From Methylopila sp. M107 (lineage in GTDB: Bacteria > Pseudomonadota > Alphaproteobacteria > Rhizobiales > Methylopilaceae): a DNA stretch of 64,000 bases. The stretch covers positions 3,537,039 to 3,601,038 of the forward strand of contig NZ_ARWB01000001.1 in the NCBI RefSeq assembly GCF_000384475.1. The letters are read 5' to 3'. Below, piece after piece: positions 8,074 to 17,822 of the stretch. Below the pieces are notes generated by a model. It ran no database searches and was not told where the DNA came from. It saw nothing but the letters and a program-made list of their open reading frames with translations. A program made the translations under genes and the position numbers. How positions within the stretch are numbered: the first letter of the stretch is position 1; each line of letters begins with the position of its first letter.

Positions 8074-8233
8074 CTTCACCTCTCCCCGGTGGGGAGAGGT
8101 CGGCGCGAAGCGCCGGGCGAGGGGGCGCCGTGCTATCCGGAGAAGCTTGATCCCCCTCACCCGCTTCGGCTTCGCCTCGCGACCCCCGATCCAGTCGGGG
8201 GCAGGCTCTCTCCCCACCGGGGAGAGGTGAAGG
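8074..8233. repeat. R1-family palindromic intergenic repeat, copy a
   Basis: The element is bounded by CCTTCACCTCTCCCC (8074-8088) and its exact inverse GGGGAGAGGTGAAGG (8219-8233). Internal blocks are GGGCGAGGGGGC, GATCCCCCTCACCCGCTTCG and a GACCCCCGATCCAGTCGGGGGC hairpin. Other copies are at 27147, 29174 and 37272. Its right end places GGGGAGAGGTGAAGG 28 bases before the ruvA start. Confidence 0.85.
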
Positions 8234-8261
8234 GAGCGTTGCGCGTCTTTGGGGACCATCG

Positions 8262-8885
8262 ATGATCGGAAAGCTCACCGGCACGGTCGACAGCGTCGGG
8301 CTCGACTGGGCGATCATCGACGTCGGCGGCGTCGGCTATGTGGTCTACTGCTCGGGGCGCACGCTCGGCCGGCTGCCCAAGGCCGGCGAGGTCGCGCGGC
8401 TCTCGATCGAGACGCATGTCCGCGAGGACCGCATCCAGCTGTTCGGCTTCATGGCGGACCTCGAGCGCGAGTGGTTCCGGCTGCTCAACACGGTGCAGGG
8501 GGTCGGGACCAAGGTCGCGCTCGCCGTGCTGTCGACGCTCGACGCCTCGGACCTCGCGACCGCGATCGCGCTGCAGGACAAGACGGCGATCGCCCGCGCG
8601 CCGGGCGTCGGGCCGAAGGTCGCGGCGCGGATCGCGGCGGAGCTGAAGGACAAGGCGCCGCTGTTCGCCGACGTCGATCCGGGGCTGGCGCGGGTCGCGG
8701 GCGAGATCGCGGAGCCGAAGGGCGCGGCGACGCCGGTGCGCGACGCGGTCTCGGCGCTGGTCAATCTCGGCTACGCCGGCCCCCAAGCCAGCGCCGCGAT
8801 CGCGGCCGCGAAACAGGCGCTGGGCGACGAGGCGACCACCGAAAAGCTGATCCGCGCCGGGTTGAAAGAGCTTGCGAAGGGCTGA
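8262..8885 (+). CDS. ruvA: Holliday junction branch migration protein RuvA
   Basis: The 207-residue protein binds four-way junctions as a tetramer and loads RuvB. The N-terminal OB-fold domain starts [20 protein letters not shown] and includes the [12 protein letters not shown] block. Two helix-hairpin-helix motifs follow ([18 protein letters not shown] near residues 75-90 and [19 protein letters not shown] near 110-128). The C-terminal RuvB-contact domain covers the last 50 residues ([20 protein letters not shown]). Downstream, ruvB is displaced by a gene on the other strand. Confidence 0.97.
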   Translation: MIGKLTGTVDSVGLDWAIIDVGGVGYVVYCSGRTLGRLPKAGEVARLSIETHVREDRIQLFGFMADLEREWFRLLNTVQGVGTKVALAVLSTLDASDLATAIALQDKTAIARAPGVGPKVAARIAAELKDKAPLFADVDPGLARVAGEIAEPKGAATPVRDAVSALVNLGYAGPQASAAIAAAKQALGDEATTEKLIRAGLKELAKG

Positions 8886-8886
8886 G

Positions 8887-9933
8887 CTAGCCCGCCGGGC
8901 GGTCGCGGCCGAGCAGGCGTCGCCAGCCATGCGCCGGCGACTTCGCCAAGGCGAGCGTTTCCTGCGCGAGGTCCTCGACCTCGCGCAGCTCCTCCGCCGG
9001 CGCGGCGTTGAGGTCGAACACGTTCTGCGGACGCCGCGTCGTCGGCGCGGCCTCGGCCCAGCTCGTCGCCCAGAGCGTGCGGGCGAGCGTCTCGTTGCCC
9101 TCCGCGAACGCGGCCTCGATGCGCTCGGTCGTGGTCTCGCCCGGTCCGAAGAACGGCGCCTCGCCCCAGTTCCGCGCCTCGGTCGCGAGTTCGAACCGCC
9201 GGTGCAGCGACGGGTCGAAATCCGGATCGACGCCGCGCTCCTTGAGGCCGCGGGAGACGAGGACCGCGGCCGCGAGCGCCTTCGGTCCCGGCGTCGCGTT
9301 GCGATAGGGCGCGTCGTCGAACCCGCTGGCGTCGATGTCCGGACAGCCGATCTCGCGGCAGAAGTCGGTCAGCAGTCCGCGCGAGCCGACGCGGTGCAGC
9401 GGCTTGATCGAGACGTCGAGGTCGGGATCGGTCGCGAGAAGCCTCAGCCGTCGCCAGTAGGAATAGCGCGCCTTGTCGAGCGCGCCGATCAGCCAGTTGT
9501 CGAAGCCGTACGGGGTGCGGAACTTCTTGGCCTGCTGCGCATAGGCGGCGTTGAGGAAACCGACGCTGTCGCGCACATAGCCGATCGGTTTCAGCTTTAC
9601 GCCGCGGGTCCGGAAGAAGCTTTTTGCGAAGCCCAGCTGGGTTTCGTCTCCGAGATGGTTGAACAGCCCCTCGCGCGAGATGCAGACGTGGTCGGCGGTG
9701 CGGGCGAGGTGCCTGTCGAGCCACCGCCAGGGCGCGGATCTCGGACGCCGCGCGTTCGTCTCGCGCGAAAGCGCGCCGGAAAGCGCGAGCTGACCCTTGA
9801 CGAGATCGTCCTCCCCGAAGTCGGGCACGTCGACGCCGCGTTCGAGCAGAGCGCCTCGGAACTCCGCCAGAAACCCCTGGATCGAGGTGCTGCCCGTCTT
9901 GGGCGCTCCGATGTGGAGATAGCAGGTACGCAT
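8887..9933 (-). CDS. sulfotransferase-like protein inserted between ruvA and ruvB
   Basis: The 348-residue protein starts [31 protein letters not shown] is the P-loop-like 5'-phosphosulfate-binding motif of PAPS-dependent sulfotransferases. A second element near residue 145 ([19 protein letters not shown]) resembles the RDP-type 3'-phosphate motif. The acceptor is unknown; bacterial relatives often modify envelope or polysaccharide components. It lies opposite to ruvA and ruvB, one base from the ruvA stop, so it breaks the usual ruvCAB operon. The window also encodes CysQ, which hydrolyses the PAP by-product of such enzymes. Confidence 0.75.
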   Translation of the reverse strand: MRTCYLHIGAPKTGSTSIQGFLAEFRGALLERGVDVPDFGEDDLVKGQLALSGALSRETNARRPRSAPWRWLDRHLARTADHVCISREGLFNHLGDETQLGFAKSFFRTRGVKLKPIGYVRDSVGFLNAAYAQQAKKFRTPYGFDNWLIGALDKARYSYWRRLRLLATDPDLDVSIKPLHRVGSRGLLTDFCREIGCPDIDASGFDDAPYRNATPGPKALAAAVLVSRGLKERGVDPDFDPSLHRRFELATEARNWGEAPFFGPGETTTERIEAAFAEGNETLARTLWATSWAEAAPTTRRPQNVFDLNAAPAEELREVEDLAQETLALAKSPAHGWRRLLGRDRPAG

Positions 9934-10028
9934 CGACGCTTTACGAACTCTCCCGCGGCGGCCGTCAGGTTTGCAGCGCGGTTCCGATACCGTATCACAA
10001 GCCCCCGCGCACCCTGATCGATGAACGA

Positions 10029-11072
10029 TTGACCCGCGACAGCCCCGTCCGAGACGCAGAGAGCCGCAGCGAGGACGACGCCCTCGAAGCGTCGATCCGG
10101 CCGAAGACGCTCGCCGACTTCACCGGCCAGCGCCAGGCGCGCGAGAACCTGCGCGTCTTCATCGACGCCGCGAAGGCGCGCGGCGAGGCGCTCGACCACG
10201 TGCTGCTCGCAGGCCCCCCGGGCCTCGGCAAGACGACGCTGGCGCAGATCGTCGCACGCGAGCTCGGCGTCGGGTTCCGGGCGACGTCCGGCCCCGTCAT
10301 CGCCAAAGCCGGCGACCTCGCGGCGCTGCTGACCAATCTCGAGGAGCGCGACGTGCTCTTCATCGACGAGATCCACCGCCTGAACCCGGCCGTGGAGGAA
10401 ATCCTCTATCCGGCCATGGAGGACTTTCAGCTCGACCTGATCATCGGCGAGGGGCCCGCCGCGCGCTCGGTCCGGATCGACCTGTCGAAGTTCACGCTGA
10501 TCGGGGCGACCACCCGCGCCGGTCTGCTGACGACGCCGCTGCGCGACCGGTTCGGCATTCCGGTCCGGCTCAATTTCTACGATGTCGACGAGCTCGAGCT
10601 GATCGTGGCGCGCGGCGCACGGGTGCTCGGCCTGCCGATGGCGCGGGACGCAGCCCGCGAGATCGCGCGGCGGGCGCGCGGCACGCCGCGCATCGCGGGA
10701 CGGCTGCTCAGGCGCGTGCGCGATTTCGCCCACGCGTCCGGCGACGCGGAAGTGTCGCGCGCGGCCGCCGACCGGGCGCTGCGCCTGCTCGACGTCGACG
10801 ATCTCGGGCTCGACGCGATGGACCGTCGGTACCTCAACGCGATCGCCGAGAATTACGGCGGCGGACCGGTCGGGGTCGAGACCATGGCGGCTGCGCTGTC
10901 GGAGCCGCGCGACGCGATCGAGGAGATCATCGAGCCCTACCTGCTGCAGCAGGGCTTTCTACAGCGCACCCCGCGCGGACGCGTGCTGACCGCGAACGCC
11001 TATCGCCACCTCGGGCTTGCGGCGCCCGCCGCCGCGGGCCAGATTCCGCTCTTCGACGCAGACGAGGACTGA
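10029..11072 (+). CDS. ruvB: Holliday junction DNA helicase RuvB
   Basis: This 347-residue AAA+ protein drives branch migration as a hexameric ring with RuvA. Visible motifs are Walker [11 protein letters not shown] (61-70), Walker [12 protein letters not shown], sensor 1 LIGATTRAG, the arginine finger segment PLRDRFG, and the C-terminal winged helix ending [13 protein letters not shown] at 10029 is the start: no ATG or GTG occurs in frame before the conserved [11 protein letters not shown] block, and the ATG at 10021 is out of frame and stops at once. Confidence 0.96.
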   Translation: MTRDSPVRDAESRSEDDALEASIRPKTLADFTGQRQARENLRVFIDAAKARGEALDHVLLAGPPGLGKTTLAQIVARELGVGFRATSGPVIAKAGDLAALLTNLEERDVLFIDEIHRLNPAVEEILYPAMEDFQLDLIIGEGPAARSVRIDLSKFTLIGATTRAGLLTTPLRDRFGIPVRLNFYDVDELELIVARGARVLGLPMARDAAREIARRARGTPRIAGRLLRRVRDFAHASGDAEVSRAAADRALRLLDVDDLGLDAMDRRYLNAIAENYGGGPVGVETMAAALSEPRDAIEEIIEPYLLQQGFLQRTPRGRVLTANAYRHLGLAAPAAAGQIPLFDADED

Positions 11073-11074
11073 AT

Positions 11075-11515
11075 TTGGTCGCCAGCGTGCTCGACGGCCT
11101 CGGGGGCCGAATGGACGGCGTGCGCCACGTGCTCACGCTCCGGATCTACTACGAGGACACGGATTTTTCCGGCTTCGTCTACCATGCGAGCTATCTGCGC
11201 TTCATGGAGCGGGCGCGCACCGAGATCCTGCGCGCGATCGATTTCGACCACGGACGTCTTTGGGACGAGAAGCGCGAGGGCTTCGTGGTCCGTCGCATGG
11301 AGATCGACTGGCTGCGGCCGGCGCTGATGGACGACGTCATCGCGGTTTCGACCACGGCCGAGGACGTCAAGGCCGCGACGCTGGTGCTGCGCCAGGTGGT
11401 GACGCGCGGCGAGGAGGTGCTGGTCTCCGCGCTCTGCAAGGTCGCTTACCTGCGCGACGGCCGCCCGGCGCGGATGCCGGAGCGGATGCGCGAGCAGATG
11501 CGGCGGACGGAGTAG
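11075..11515 (+). CDS. ybgC: acyl-CoA thioesterase YbgC
   Basis: This 146-residue hotdog-fold thioesterase has the family signature YYEDTDFSGFVYHASYLRFM, whose Asp is catalytic. It precedes tol-pal genes in most Proteobacteria and hydrolyses short or medium acyl-CoA or acyl-ACP near the inner membrane. The TTG start at 11075 has GAGG seven bases before it and follows ruvB by two bases; ATG at 11111 is an alternative giving a 134-residue protein. The two divergent protease genes that follow separate it from tolQ by 2 kb, which is unusual. Confidence 0.93.
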   Translation: MVASVLDGLGGRMDGVRHVLTLRIYYEDTDFSGFVYHASYLRFMERARTEILRAIDFDHGRLWDEKREGFVVRRMEIDWLRPALMDDVIAVSTTAEDVKAATLVLRQVVTRGEEVLVSALCKVAYLRDGRPARMPERMREQMRRTE

Positions 11516-11550
11516 CGTTTCTCAAATCAGGCGCGACGTCGGAGAATCCT

Positions 11551-11568
11551 TCTCCCGCTTGCGGGAGA
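11551..11568. terminator. hairpin between convergent ybgC and protease gene
   Basis: CTCCCGC (11552-11558) and GCGGGAG (11561-11567) form a tight stem between two converging genes. There is no long T tract; it also resembles the R1-type repeats. Confidence 0.4.
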
Positions 11569-11597
11569 GGGGGGACGAAGCCGTTGCGATTCTCGCT

Positions 11598-12383
11598 TCA
11601 GCCGCCCCGCCGGGCGCGCGAGACCATGTTGCGGAACGAGCGCGACTCCGGGTCGATCACGGCCATGAACACGGTCGAGTTGCAGAGGTTCTTGCGGCGG
11701 ACGATCGCGATCACGATGCCCCACAGGCCGCCCGACGAGACCACCGGGCCGCCGCTGTCGCCGCGGCAGACCGAGCCGCCCGCGGCCCCGAGCGCGACCG
11801 CGGTCGGGCCCTTGGTGACGATCTCGGCGGAAACGCGGGCGACCCGCAGCTGCCCGCTCGAACCCTCGTCGGCGGGGACGCGGAGCCCGGCGCCGAGCAG
11901 GATCGAGCGCGCCTTCGCGGCCTCGACGGAGTTGCGCGCGAGCGCGATCGGTTCCCGGTCGGCCGGCGCGGGGCTTGCGAGCTTCAGCACTGCGAGATCG
12001 GCGCCGAGCAGTTCGGGGCGCGGATTCTCGACCGAGGCGCGGCCCGCATAATCGGGATGCAGCGCGCCGGCCGCGACAGCGACGGTGCGCGAGACGCGGT
12101 TCGACTTGTCGTAGAACTGGGCGACCACAAGGCTCGGACCCGCGAGGTCCGACAGGCAGTGCCCGGCCGTCAGCACGAGCTGGCGCTCGATCAGCACGCC
12201 GGTGCAGTTGCCGACCTGGGCGCGGTTGCGGCCCGAGGGGGTGAGGGCGGTGATGAAGACGGTGGCGCGGGTCATCCGGTCGCCGGTGCGCGCCGGCGCG
12301 CCGCCGCTCAGCGCCGCCGCCGGCGAAGCCAGCGTCGCAGTCAGGCAGAAGCCGGCGATGAGCCGCCACACGGTCGATGCCAT
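11598..12383 (-). CDS. secreted trypsin-like serine protease (first of a pair)
   Basis: The 261-residue protein has a signal peptide MASTVWRLIAGFCLTATLAS cut near AAALS. The catalytic triad of the S1 family is visible: His in VLTAGHCLS, Asp in LLGADLAVLKL, Ser in CRGDSGGPVVS. Cysteines at NCTGVL and AGHC fit the usual disulfide. There is no PDZ domain, so it is not DegP-like. The ATG at 12383 is chosen for the signal peptide, although the frame is open 57 bases further. It faces ybgC and is followed upstream by a paralog on the same strand. Confidence 0.88.
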   Translation of the reverse strand: MASTVWRLIAGFCLTATLASPAAALSGGAPARTGDRMTRATVFITALTPSGRNRAQVGNCTGVLIERQLVLTAGHCLSDLAGPSLVVAQFYDKSNRVSRTVAVAAGALHPDYAGRASVENPRPELLGADLAVLKLASPAPADREPIALARNSVEAAKARSILLGAGLRVPADEGSSGQLRVARVSAEIVTKGPTAVALGAAGGSVCRGDSGGPVVSSGGLWGIVIAIVRRKNLCNSTVFMAVIDPESRSFRNMVSRARRGG

Positions 12384-12539
12384 TCGCTCGTCTCTCACAT
12401 GGGCCGAGCGGCGCGACGCAAGGCTGAGGATTCCCGACACGGGACTCGCACAATGGCATGCCGAGTGCGAACCGAAAGTTCACGTTTGAGCGGAAGGGAC
12501 TTCGGCGCGGCGCTGTGTCCATACGGCGACAACCTGCGC

Positions 12540-13310
12540 TCACTTCGCGCCGATACCGCCTCGCATCGCACGGAATCCTGCGGAGTCCGGATCGACGGGG
12601 GCGATCGCGACCCGTCCGCCGCAGCCGCCTTTCGGGCGAAGCACGGCGGCGACCACGCCCCACACGGCTCCGTTCGCCGTGGCCGGTCCGCCGGAATCGC
12701 CGCCGCAGACGGTGGCGCTCGCCGTCGCGAACACGACGCGCGCGCCGTCGCCCGTCGAGGCCCGGGCGGCCGAGAGCCGCGCCCGCTTGAGCGCGCCGGA
12801 CCGCCCGCCGGCCCGATCGGCTCCGGTTCCGGCGATCGAGCCGTCCGGCGAGGCGAAGGCGGCGAAGCCGATCGGGGCCGCGCCCGCGACGGGCGCCTTC
12901 AGCCTGATGAGCGCGAGGTCGGCGGCGATCTCGCGCTGGCGGGTCTCCGGATCGCCGGGCCTGTCGCGCCAGCCGACAACATGCCCCGGATGCCGCGCGA
13001 AGGCCGCGACGGGCAGGGGCTGCGGCAGCGGCTTGCCGTCCCGATAGGCGAAGACCGCGACATGCGCAGGCGTCGCCGCGATGTCGAGGCAATGGCCGGC
13101 TGTCAGCACGATATCGGGCGCGATCAGCGCGCCGCTGCACTCCGAGACGCGCGCCTTGCCGTCGCCGGTCGGCTGGACCGCCTGGACGCTGACGGTCGCC
13201 GCGCCTTCGTCGGCGCGGGCCGCGGGCGCCTGGAGACCGATCAGCGCGAAGACGCCGAGACAGGCCCCGAGCCGCGATCGACTGTCGCGGGGCCGCAACA
13301 GTGAGCGCAT
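12540..13310 (-). CDS. secreted trypsin-like serine protease (second of a pair)
   Basis: The 256-residue protein starts MRSLLRPRDSRSRLGACLGV and has a signal peptide ending near APAARAD. The triad is His in VLTAGHCLD, Asp in AADLALIRLK, Ser in CGGDSGGPATA. It matches its neighbour in architecture but is diverged, so the duplication is old. The frame continues upstream across the tolQ promoter region, but only the ATG at 13310 gives a signal peptide. Substrate is unknown. It is divergent from tolQ. Confidence 0.86.
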   Translation of the reverse strand: MRSLLRPRDSRSRLGACLGVFALIGLQAPAARADEGAATVSVQAVQPTGDGKARVSECSGALIAPDIVLTAGHCLDIAATPAHVAVFAYRDGKPLPQPLPVAAFARHPGHVVGWRDRPGDPETRQREIAADLALIRLKAPVAGAAPIGFAAFASPDGSIAGTGADRAGGRSGALKRARLSAARASTGDGARVVFATASATVCGGDSGGPATANGAVWGVVAAVLRPKGGCGGRVAIAPVDPDSAGFRAMRGGIGAK

Positions 13311-13515
13311 GAGTAACGCTCTCTTAACCTTGACGAGCCATGAACGAGGGGAGCCAGAGGGTCGGGGTCGCAGTTTCAACACACTCAGGCGCCAAAGGCG
13401 CGCCTGCTCCGAGCCTGAAGGTCCAACAAAGCGCGGCGCCGGCGATGTGTCGGCAGCAGCCCGCAGGTGCGCGACGGCGCGGGATGGTCCCGCGAAGACT
13501 GGAGACGAGTTTAAG

Positions 13516-14193
13516 ATGCCCTCGCCCGACATGTCACTGTGGGGCCTGTTTCTGCAGGCGTCTTTCATCGTCAAGCTCGTCATGATCGGCCTGCTTGCGG
13601 CGTCGGTCTGGTGCTGGGCGATCATCATCGACAAGTACCTGCTGTTCACGCGCACCAAGCGCAACATGGACAAGTTCGAGAAGATCTTCTGGTCCGGCCA
13701 GAGCCTCGAGGAACTCTACCGCTCGCTGCTGAACCGTCCGAACTCCTCGATGGCGGCCCTGTTCGTGGCCGCGATGCGGGAATGGAAGCGCTCCTATGAG
13801 AGCGGCTCGCGCTCGGTCGCGGGGCTGCAGCAGCGCATCGACAAGGTTCTCGACGTCACCATCGCGCGGGAAGTCGAGCGGCTCGAATCCAAGCTGCTGG
13901 TGCTGGCGACCGTCGGCTCTGCCGGTCCGTTCATCGGCCTGTTCGGCACAGTGGTCGGCATCATGACCTCGTTCCAGTCGATCGCGGCGTCGAAAAACAC
14001 CTCGCTCGCGGTCGTGGCGCCCGGCATCGCGGAAGCGCTGCTCGCGACCGCCATCGGCCTGCTGGCCGCCATTCCGGCCGTCATCTTCTACAACAAGTTC
14101 TCCAATCAGGTGACCCGCCAGGCGAGCCGCATGGAGGGCTTCGCCGACGAGTTCTCCGCCATCCTGTCCCGCCAGATCGACGAGCGGGGCTGA
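13516..14193 (+). CDS. tolQ: Tol-Pal system protein TolQ
   Basis: The 225-residue inner-membrane protein, with TolR, forms the proton-driven stator that energises TolA for outer-membrane constriction. It has the expected N-terminal membrane segment (IVKLVMIGLLAASVWCWAII) and two later segments (VGSAGPFIGLFGTVVGIMT and EALLATAIGLLAAIPAVIFY) with the family Gly/Pro pattern. The ATG at 13516 has GGAGACGAG 10-15 bases upstream. It is followed by tolR after three bases. Confidence 0.96.
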   Translation: MPSPDMSLWGLFLQASFIVKLVMIGLLAASVWCWAIIIDKYLLFTRTKRNMDKFEKIFWSGQSLEELYRSLLNRPNSSMAALFVAAMREWKRSYESGSRSVAGLQQRIDKVLDVTIAREVERLESKLLVLATVGSAGPFIGLFGTVVGIMTSFQSIAASKNTSLAVVAPGIAEALLATAIGLLAAIPAVIFYNKFSNQVTRQASRMEGFADEFSAILSRQIDERG

Positions 14194-14196
14194 CCC

Positions 14197-14646
14197 ATGG
14201 GCATGAGCGGAGGTTCGGGCGCTCCGGGCGCCCACGGCGCGAGGCGCCGACGCCGCACGGCGGTGATGGCCGAGATCAACATGACGCCGATGGTGGACGT
14301 CATGCTCGTGCTGCTGATCATCTTCATGGTCTCGGCGCCGCTGCTCACCGTCGGCGTGCCGATCGACCTGCCGCAGACCTCCGCCAATCCTCTCAATGAG
14401 GAGAAGGAGCCGCTGACAATCACGGTGAAGCTGAGCGGCGAGGTTTTTCTTTCCGAGACGCCGGTGACCGTCGACGAACTCCCGGCGCGCCTCAATGCCA
14501 TCACGAATTCCGGCTACGACGAGCGCATCTACGTGCGGGGCGATCGGAACGTGAACTACGGAACCGTCATGAAGGTGATGGGCACGCTGAACGCGGCGGG
14601 CTTCAAGCGCGTTGCGCTCGTCACCGAGCTGGAGCAGGGGAGCTGA
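14197..14646 (+). CDS. tolR: Tol-Pal system protein TolR
   Basis: The 149-residue protein has one membrane segment with the conserved proton-carrying Asp in EINMTPMVDVMLVLLIIFM, followed by a periplasmic ExbD-like domain ending RVALVTELEQGS. It works with TolQ. The N-terminus has an additional Gly/Arg-rich stretch (about 20 residues) before the membrane segment, as is common in Alphaproteobacteria. Confidence 0.96.
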   Translation: MGMSGGSGAPGAHGARRRRRTAVMAEINMTPMVDVMLVLLIIFMVSAPLLTVGVPIDLPQTSANPLNEEKEPLTITVKLSGEVFLSETPVTVDELPARLNAITNSGYDERIYVRGDRNVNYGTVMKVMGTLNAAGFKRVALVTELEQGS

Positions 14647-14650
14647 CGCG

Positions 14651-16054
14651 ATGAAGGATCGCGCCGGGCTCCTCCTGTCGTCGACCTTCCACGCCGCGAT
14701 TCTGGCCTATGCGTTCATTGGCCTTGGATCGGCGAAGCCGTTCGAGGTCTCGCCGGAGTCGCTGCCCGTCGAGATCCTGAGCCCGGAGCAGTTCGAGGCC
14801 ATGACCAAGGGCTCGAAGACCTCGAAGAAGGTCGACGCGCCGCAGCAGAAGACCGAGCAGCTGGCCGCGGAAGATTCCGACCCGGTCGAAGACGACGCGC
14901 CGATCGCCAAGGAAGACGTGAAGGCCCCGCCGCCTCCGCCGCCGCCCGCCGCCACGGCTGAGGCGCTGCCGAAGCCTGAGCCCAAGCAGGACGCCGCGAA
15001 GGCCGAGGCCGAAAAGGCCGCGAAGGCAGAAGCCGAGAAGGCCGCGAAGGCGGAGGCCGCGAAGGTCGCCAAGGCCGAGGCCGCGAAAGCTGAAGCCGAG
15101 AAGGCCGAAAAGGCGGAAGCCGCCAAGGCCGCGAAGGCGGAGGCGGCCAAGGCTGAAGCCGCGAAAGCTGAAGCCGCGAAGGTCGCGCAGGAGCGGGCGG
15201 AGAAGATCGCCGAGGCCGCCGACGCGGAGCGTCGCGCCAAGGCCGCGGAAGAGGAAAAGGTCGCCAAGGCCGAAGCCGCCGCCAAGGCGGCGAAGGAGAA
15301 GGCCGAGGCGGACAAGGCCGCCAAGGAGAAGGCCGAGAAGATCGCCAAGGCTGAGGCCGACAAGGCCGCGAAGGAAAAGGCCGAGGCCGAGAAGGCCGCC
15401 AAGCTCGCTCAGGAGAAGGCGGACAAGGAGAAACTCGAGAAGATCGCCAAGGCGGAAGCCGAGAAGGCCGCGAAGGCGGAAGCCGACAAGCTCGCCAAGG
15501 CCGAAGCCGCCGCCAAGGCCGCCAAGGACAAGGCCGACGCCGAAAAGGCCGCCAAGGCGGCCGAACGCAAGTTCGACCCGTCCAAGATCGCGAGCCTGCT
15601 CGGCGACAGGGCCTCGTCCAGCGACAGCGCCTTGAAGGACGTCCGCGATCCGGGCCGCAAGGCCGCCTCCGGCCGTCAGCTCGCGCCCGAGACGACCGCC
15701 GGCACCAGCCGCGGCACGGCGACGAAGCTGTCGCTGTCGGATCAGGGCAAGATCAAGGGCGCGATCATCGAACAGATGAAGCAGTGCTGGAATCCGCCGA
15801 TCGGCGCGTCGCAGGACGGCGCGCTCGTGGTCAGCGTCAAGTTCACGCTGAACGCCGACGGCACGCTGTCCGGCGGCCCGACCGTCACCAATTCGTCCTC
15901 CAACCCGGCCTTCCGCGCCGCCGCCGACGCCGCCATGCGCGCTGTTCGCCGGTGCACGATGGAGACCGCTCCGCTGAAGCTGCCGGCCGACGCCTACGAG
16001 TTCTGGCGCGCCGTCAACATCAACTTCGACCCCAAGGACATGATGGGCGGATGA
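14651..16054 (+). CDS. tolA: Tol-Pal system protein TolA
   Basis: The 467-residue protein has an N-terminal membrane anchor ([20 protein letters not shown]), then a Pro run at about residues 96-103, a very long Ala/Lys/Glu helical domain (about residues 110-315) of [14 protein letters not shown]-type repeats spanning the periplasm, and a C-terminal TonB-like domain ([18 protein letters not shown] onward). This matches TolA domains I-III. The ATG at 14651 lies four bases after the tolR stop; the frame is open 39 bases upstream but overlaps tolR. The repeats make the region compositionally extreme on DNA level. Confidence 0.95.
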   Translation: MKDRAGLLLSSTFHAAILAYAFIGLGSAKPFEVSPESLPVEILSPEQFEAMTKGSKTSKKVDAPQQKTEQLAAEDSDPVEDDAPIAKEDVKAPPPPPPPAATAEALPKPEPKQDAAKAEAEKAAKAEAEKAAKAEAAKVAKAEAAKAEAEKAEKAEAAKAAKAEAAKAEAAKAEAAKVAQERAEKIAEAADAERRAKAAEEEKVAKAEAAAKAAKEKAEADKAAKEKAEKIAKAEADKAAKEKAEAEKAAKLAQEKADKEKLEKIAKAEAEKAAKAEADKLAKAEAAAKAAKDKADAEKAAKAAERKFDPSKIASLLGDRASSSDSALKDVRDPGRKAASGRQLAPETTAGTSRGTATKLSLSDQGKIKGAIIEQMKQCWNPPIGASQDGALVVSVKFTLNADGTLSGGPTVTNSSSNPAFRAAADAAMRAVRRCTMETAPLKLPADAYEFWRAVNINFDPKDMMGG

Positions 16055-16154
16055 CCGCGCTGTCCTTGGCATCGCCCGATCGGGGCGTGACTCGGCCGCT
16101 CAAGCGCCGAACGCCCGACGACTGTCCGCCCCGCGACGAAACTGGAAGAGCCTG

Positions 16155-17486
16155 ATGCCTTTTCTCGCCTCCCGCCTCTTCAGAACGGCGTTCTGGATCT
16201 CCGCCATGGGCGCGGTCATCGCCGCCTTCGCGCTGGTCGCGGCGCCCGCGCGCGCGGAGGTGTCGGTCGACATCAACGCCGGCAACGTCCAGCCGCTGCC
16301 GATCGCGATCCCGGATTTCCTGGCGAATGGCGGCGACCCGCAACTCGCGCGCGACATCGCCGGCGTGATCTCGGCCGACCTCAAGCGCTCGGGCCTGTTC
16401 GCCCCGATCGACAAGAAGGCGTTCATCGAGAGGATTTCGAGCTTCGAGGCCGCGCCGCGCTTCGGCGACTGGCGCATCATCAACGCGCAGGCTCTCGTCA
16501 CCGGCCAGGTGGTGCGGGGCGGCGACGGGCGGATGTCGACCCAGTTCCGCCTGTGGGACGTGTTCGGCGGCAACCAGCTCGAAGGCCAGCAGTTCGTCAC
16601 CGACAAGAATTGGCGGCGCGTCGCCCACCTGATCGCCGACATGATCTATGAGCGGCTGACGGGCGAGAAGGGCTATTTCGACACCCGCGTGGTCTACGTC
16701 TCCGAGACGGGCGCGAAGGACAAGCGCGTCAAACGCCTCGCCATCATGGACCAGGACGGCTTCAACAACCGCTTCATCACCTCCGGCTCCGAACTCGTGC
16801 TGACGCCGCGCTTCAGCCCGACCAGCCAGGAGATCACCTACATGTCGTTCGGCAACGAGGACCCGCGGGTCTACCTGCTGAACATCGAGACCGGCCAGCG
16901 CGAGGCGGTCGGCAACTTTCCGGGCATGACGTTCTCGCCGCGCTTCTCGCCGGACGGCCAGAAGGTCGCGATGAGCCTCGAACAGGGCGGCAACTCCTCG
17001 ATCTACTCGCTGGACCTGCGCTCGCGCGCGACCACCAAGCTCACCGATTCGGGCGCGATCGACACCGCGCCGTCCTATTCGCCGGACGGCGGACGGATCG
17101 TGTTCGAGAGCGACCGCGGCGGCAACCAGCAGATCTATGTGATGGGCGCGGGCGGCGGCGGGGCGCAGCGCATCTCGTTCGGCGCCGGGCGCTACTCGAC
17201 GCCGGTCTGGAGTCCGCGCGGGGACCTGATCGCCTTCACCAAGCAGTCCGCGGGCAAGTTCGCGATCGGCGTGATGAAGCCGGACGGCACCGGCGAGCGC
17301 ATCCTCACGGAAGGCTTCCACAACGAGGGCCCGACCTGGGCGCCGAACGGCCGCGTGCTGATGTTCTTCCGCGACACCGGCGGCGGCCCGAAAATCTATT
17401 CGATCGACATCACCGGCCGCAACGAGCAGATCGTCCCGACGCAAGGCTTCGCGTCCGACCCGGCCTGGTCGCCGCCGCTGAACTGA
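16155..17486 (+). CDS. tolB: Tol-Pal system beta-propeller protein TolB
   Basis: The 443-residue periplasmic protein has a signal peptide (ending near [10 protein letters not shown]), an N-terminal alpha/beta domain ([20 protein letters not shown]) and a six-bladed propeller with repeated FSPDG/YSPDG blocks ([43 protein letters not shown]). It binds Pal and TolA. About 100 bases separate it from tolA. Confidence 0.97.
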   Translation: MPFLASRLFRTAFWISAMGAVIAAFALVAAPARAEVSVDINAGNVQPLPIAIPDFLANGGDPQLARDIAGVISADLKRSGLFAPIDKKAFIERISSFEAAPRFGDWRIINAQALVTGQVVRGGDGRMSTQFRLWDVFGGNQLEGQQFVTDKNWRRVAHLIADMIYERLTGEKGYFDTRVVYVSETGAKDKRVKRLAIMDQDGFNNRFITSGSELVLTPRFSPTSQEITYMSFGNEDPRVYLLNIETGQREAVGNFPGMTFSPRFSPDGQKVAMSLEQGGNSSIYSLDLRSRATTKLTDSGAIDTAPSYSPDGGRIVFESDRGGNQQIYVMGAGGGGAQRISFGAGRYSTPVWSPRGDLIAFTKQSAGKFAIGVMKPDGTGERILTEGFHNEGPTWAPNGRVLMFFRDTGGGPKIYSIDITGRNEQIVPTQGFASDPAWSPPLN

Positions 17487-17822
17487 TCTTCTCTCTCCCG
17501 ACCTCGAGCCGGGAGGCGGGAAAACGCTGCGCCTGCACGTTCGTGGAGACCTCCGGACATCGTTCGGGGGTCTTCGCGCGTCCAGGTCCCGGCTCTTCGG
17601 CCGGCGCGAAGAAGGCGCCTGTGTCCTTCAGGACTCACTCCGCGCCCAATCCGTCCGCGCCCCATCGGGGCCACCGTCGCGCCGCTTTCGACGGTCGTTC
17701 TCGAGCCGTCGGCGCTCGACCGGGTCGGGCGCGTAAACGGTTGCTTAATCCTAACGGAACCTTCGGTTAAGGGGGACGATGCTATGCATTGCGCAACGCA
17801 GAGCCACAAGGAGTCATCGGGT
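17487..17822. other. intergenic region tolB-pal with candidate CtrA box
   Basis: These 336 bases contain no gene. A CTCCCG/CGGGAG hairpin near 17496-17516 follows tolB. Near the right end TAAA (17734-17737) and TTAA (17745-17748) are separated by seven bases, close to the CtrA consensus TTAA-N7-TTAA, and AAGGAG about ten bases before 17823 is the pal ribosome binding site. The region suggests that pal can be transcribed apart from tolQRAB. Confidence 0.45.

Noticed and set aside
15000-15560. Dense short DNA repeats that could suggest a CRISPR or tandem array
   Set aside because: They encode the A/K/E helix of TolA, have no constant repeat-spacer pattern and no cas genes are near.
14621-16072. 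483-codon minus frame opposite tolA with Gly/Leu repeats
   Set aside because: It mirrors the Ala/Lys/Glu repeats of TolA domain II; not a collagen- or silk-like gene.
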